Source: CALXXL01 sp034926605 (GTDB lineage: Bacteria > Verrucomicrobiota > Lentisphaeria > Victivallales > Victivallaceae). Taken from it: DNA of 64,000 bases. A program made the translations under genes and the position numbers. The notes under the pieces were generated by a model that had not been told where the DNA came from, made no database searches, and was given only the letters and a program-made list of their open reading frames with translations. The DNA lies in contig JAYFQV010000012.1 of the NCBI GenBank assembly GCA_034926605.1, positions 69,767-133,766 of the forward strand. Direction: 5' to 3'. Below are positions 62,118 through 64,000 of the stretch, in pieces (the stretch's first letter is position 1; each line of letters begins with the position of its first letter).

Positions 62118-63506
62118 ATGAGCAACGGCGCCGAACGCATGCGTCGCGAACTGATGATCCGCATGGTCCGCGAATTCAGGCAGGGTACTCTGCGCGACAA
62201 TATCGACCGCCTCCCGACACAGATAAGGCCGCGCAACAATGTTTCCACCCGCTGCTGCATCTACCACGACCGCGCCGTGATAAAGTACCGGCTTATGGCG
62301 CTTCTCGGGTTCGACTGCAAGGATGAGACCGACGAAACCATGTCGCTGTCCGAGTATCTCGACCGCGCCATGACTTCCTACAAACGCCCCGAAATGCCAC
62401 TGACCGTCTGCGCCGCCGGCTGCGACGGCTGCCCCGAAAGCCGCATAAACATCACCACCAACTGCCGGGGCTGTTTCGCCCGCCCCTGCGTGTTCAGCTG
62501 TCCGCGCAACGCCATAACGGTGGAGGACCAGCACGCGAGGGTGGACTACAGCAAATGCATCAAATGCGGCAAGTGCCTGGAAGTATGCCCGTTTCACGCG
62601 ATCATAAAGACCACCGTGCCGTGCGAGGACGCCTGCCCGGTGGACGCCATCCGCAAGAACGAGTTCGGCGTGGCCGAAATCGACGACGCCAAGTGCATAA
62701 TGTGCGGCAAGTGTTTCCGCGCCTGCCCGTTCTCGGCGGTGATGGAGCGCTCCGAGCTGCTGCATGTGCTCCAGGAGCTGGCGGACGGCCGCAAGCTGGT
62801 GGCGCTGGTCGCTCCTTCGGCGCAGTTCCAGTTCCCCGGCGGCGTTGAAAGGCTGTTCAGCGCCATCTCCGCCGCGGGATTCGACGACGTGATCGAAGTG
62901 GCGCTCGGCGCCGAGATGACCACCGAAAACGAAGCCAGGGAATTCATCGAACGCATGGAAAAAGGCGAGAGGCTGATGACCACCAGCTGCTGCACATCGT
63001 ATGTGGAAATGGTCAAACGCCATGTCCCGCAACTTTCCGGATGCGTGTCGGACACTCCCAGCCCGATGCGCTACGCCGGAGCCATCGCCAGAAAGACCCA
63101 TCCGGACGCGCTTACCGTGTTCATCGGCCCCTGCATCGCCAAGCGCTACGAGGCGTTCCATGCCGAGAACATCGACATGGTGATGAACTTCGAGGAACTC
63201 GGCGCGCTGCTGGCCGGTTACGGCATCGACATCATGTCGCAGGAGCCGTGGCCGATTCCGCGGCCCGCCATCGCCACCGCCCGCAATTTCGCCAAGAGCT
63301 GCGGCGTGACCGAAGCGGTGCTGAAGGAACTGCTCGGCGAGGACGGCAAGATCAAGCTGGATTCGAAATTCATCAACGGCATAGACCGCAAATCGGCCAA
63401 GCTGCTGGCGTTGTACGCCGCCGGCAAACTTCCCGGCAACTTTCTCGAGGTTATGAGCTGCACCGGCGGCTGCGTCGGCGGCCCGGGATCGCTTATCGAG
63501 AAGTAG
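62118..63506 (+). CDS. [FeFe] hydrogenase, catalytic H-cluster enzyme with several Fe-S motifs
   Basis: A 462-residue protein. It has a Cys-rich N-terminal region (C98-C128 with eight or so Cys), two [4Fe-4S] motifs (C147/150/153/157 and C193/196/199/203) with an inserted PCEDACP segment, and an H-cluster domain: L1 TSCCTS (289-294), L2 GPCIAKRYE (337-345) and L3 EVMSCTGGCVGGP (444-456). The proton-relay Cys (C291) is kept, so it should produce or oxidise H2. The layout is like the 'group B' type; group assignment is by motif only. It overlaps the end of the response regulator gene (14 bases) and needs HydEFG from elsewhere. Confidence 0.88.
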   Translation: MSNGAERMRRELMIRMVREFRQGTLRDNIDRLPTQIRPRNNVSTRCCIYHDRAVIKYRLMALLGFDCKDETDETMSLSEYLDRAMTSYKRPEMPLTVCAAGCDGCPESRINITTNCRGCFARPCVFSCPRNAITVEDQHARVDYSKCIKCGKCLEVCPFHAIIKTTVPCEDACPVDAIRKNEFGVAEIDDAKCIMCGKCFRACPFSAVMERSELLHVLQELADGRKLVALVAPSAQFQFPGGVERLFSAISAAGFDDVIEVALGAEMTTENEAREFIERMEKGERLMTTSCCTSYVEMVKRHVPQLSGCVSDTPSPMRYAGAIARKTHPDALTVFIGPCIAKRYEAFHAENIDMVMNFEELGALLAGYGIDIMSQEPWPIPRPAIATARNFAKSCGVTEAVLKELLGEDGKIKLDSKFINGIDRKSAKLLALYAAGKLPGNFLEVMSCTGGCVGGPGSLIEK

Positions 63507-64000
63507 CGGGCTGACGGCCGGGCCGGTAGCCGCGCCCGTAAACGGTCTGCACGATGTCCGGCGACAGCTTTTTACGCAGGGTCACCACATGCTGGTCGAG
63601 GGTGCGCGAGCAGTTGAAGCTGCTGCCCCAGACCTCCTTCATGATCCTTTCGCGGCTCAGAAGTTCGCCGGGGTGGGCCGCGAACATCTTCAGGAGCGCC
63701 AGTTCGCGCGCGGAAAGTGCGACTTCGGTGTTTTCCCGCGAGGCCGTCGATTTTTCCGGGTCGATCCGCCAACCGGCGAAGTCGAAACTTTCCGGGACGG
63801 CCGCGGCGGACGCCGCACGCGGACGCAGCCGGGCCGCCACCCGGGCAAGCAGTTCGCGCAGGCTGAACGGCTTGGTCACATAGTCGTCGGCTCCGAGTTC
63901 GAGACCGAGCACCTTGTCCACCTCCTCGGTGCGGGCGCTCAGGAAAATGATCGGCAAAGCGGGGTTGCCGCGCCGTATCTGGCGGCAGACCTCGTAGCCG
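63493..64000 (-). CDS. OmpR/PhoB-type response regulator, C-terminal part (runs off the right edge)
   Basis: The reverse frame stays open to the window edge, giving about 169 residues. It holds the end of a receiver domain (IIFLSAR with the conserved Ser/Thr region, GADDYVTKPF with the Lys) and a winged-helix DNA-binding domain ending VQTVYGRGYRP. It converges on the hydrogenase operon with a 14-base overlap. The start, phosphorylatable Asp and any partner kinase lie outside the window, so a link to hydrogenase control is not shown. Confidence 0.92.
   Translation of the reverse strand, partial: GYEVCRQIRRGNPALPIIFLSARTEEVDKVLGLELGADDYVTKPFSLRELLARVAARLRPRAASAAAVPESFDFAGWRIDPEKSTASRENTEVALSARELALLKMFAAHPGELLSRERIMKEVWGSSFNCSRTLDQHVVTLRKKLSPDIVQTVYGRGYRPGRQPATSR

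Overview
The window looks like a chromosomal piece of an anaerobic, high-GC, Gram-negative bacterium of the Lentisphaerota (Victivallales-like gut lineage). This is inferred from gene content: very long AIDA-type repeat proteins, a PEP-CTERM-type secreted protein, [FeFe] hydrogenases with a phosphatase partner, a MoxR/DUF58/BatA/VWA island, cytoplasmic glycosidases, an exported serpin, TolB and a LolA-like protein. No rRNA gene is present to settle it. Most genes lie on the minus strand in tightly overlapping operons (ATGA and TGATG junctions are common).

Layout. 1-9.1 kb: the start of a DEAD-box helicase, a lipoprotein phosphoesterase, a 1883-residue AIDA-repeat protein, and a coupled pair of a YjdF-like membrane protein and an uncharacterised protein. 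9.1-9.9 kb: an AT-richer patch with an iron-sulfur flavoprotein. 10-12.3 kb: a PEP-CTERM protein and a GH20-like enzyme. 12.4-20.4 kb: an operon of PaaK, TolB, FolC, Lon, a LolA-like protein and IspH. 20.4-28.7 kb: a transmembrane SpoIIE-type phosphatase, a DUF3592 protein, a lipase-like hydrolase, a thioredoxin-fold/5'-nucleotidase/serpin operon and an RNase II-type enzyme. 28.7-31.7 kb: a second AIDA-like protein and three tRNA genes (Leu, Gly, Tyr). 31.8-46.5 kb: a secreted protein of unknown function, then an eight-gene operon (membrane protein, MoxR, surface protein, ABC ATPase, ABC permease, DUF58, BatA-like, VWA).

46.6-53.7 kb: an AT-richer acetyltransferase and a 2H phosphoesterase, a GMP synthase whose glutaminase domain has decayed, a glycosidase, and a GGGtGRT/NifU-like pair. 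53.7-58.6 kb: glycerate kinase, a PqqD-like protein with an ABC exporter, an exported protein and a glycosyltransferase. 58.6-63.5 kb: a five-gene hydrogenase operon holding a putative sensory [FeFe] hydrogenase (4Fe-4S and PAS domains), a SpoIIE-type phosphatase, two thioredoxin-like [2Fe-2S] proteins and a second [FeFe] hydrogenase. A response regulator runs off the end.

The most notable items are: (i) two AIDA-like proteins with a shared C-terminal module and no visible signal peptide or beta-barrel; (ii) the hydrogenase/phosphatase redox-signalling operon; (iii) the GMP synthase without a catalytic glutaminase; (iv) the MoxR/ABC/VWA island; and (v) a recurrent promoter of the form TTGNNN-16/17-TATATT. 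All functional statements rest on reading motifs by eye; no database search was possible.
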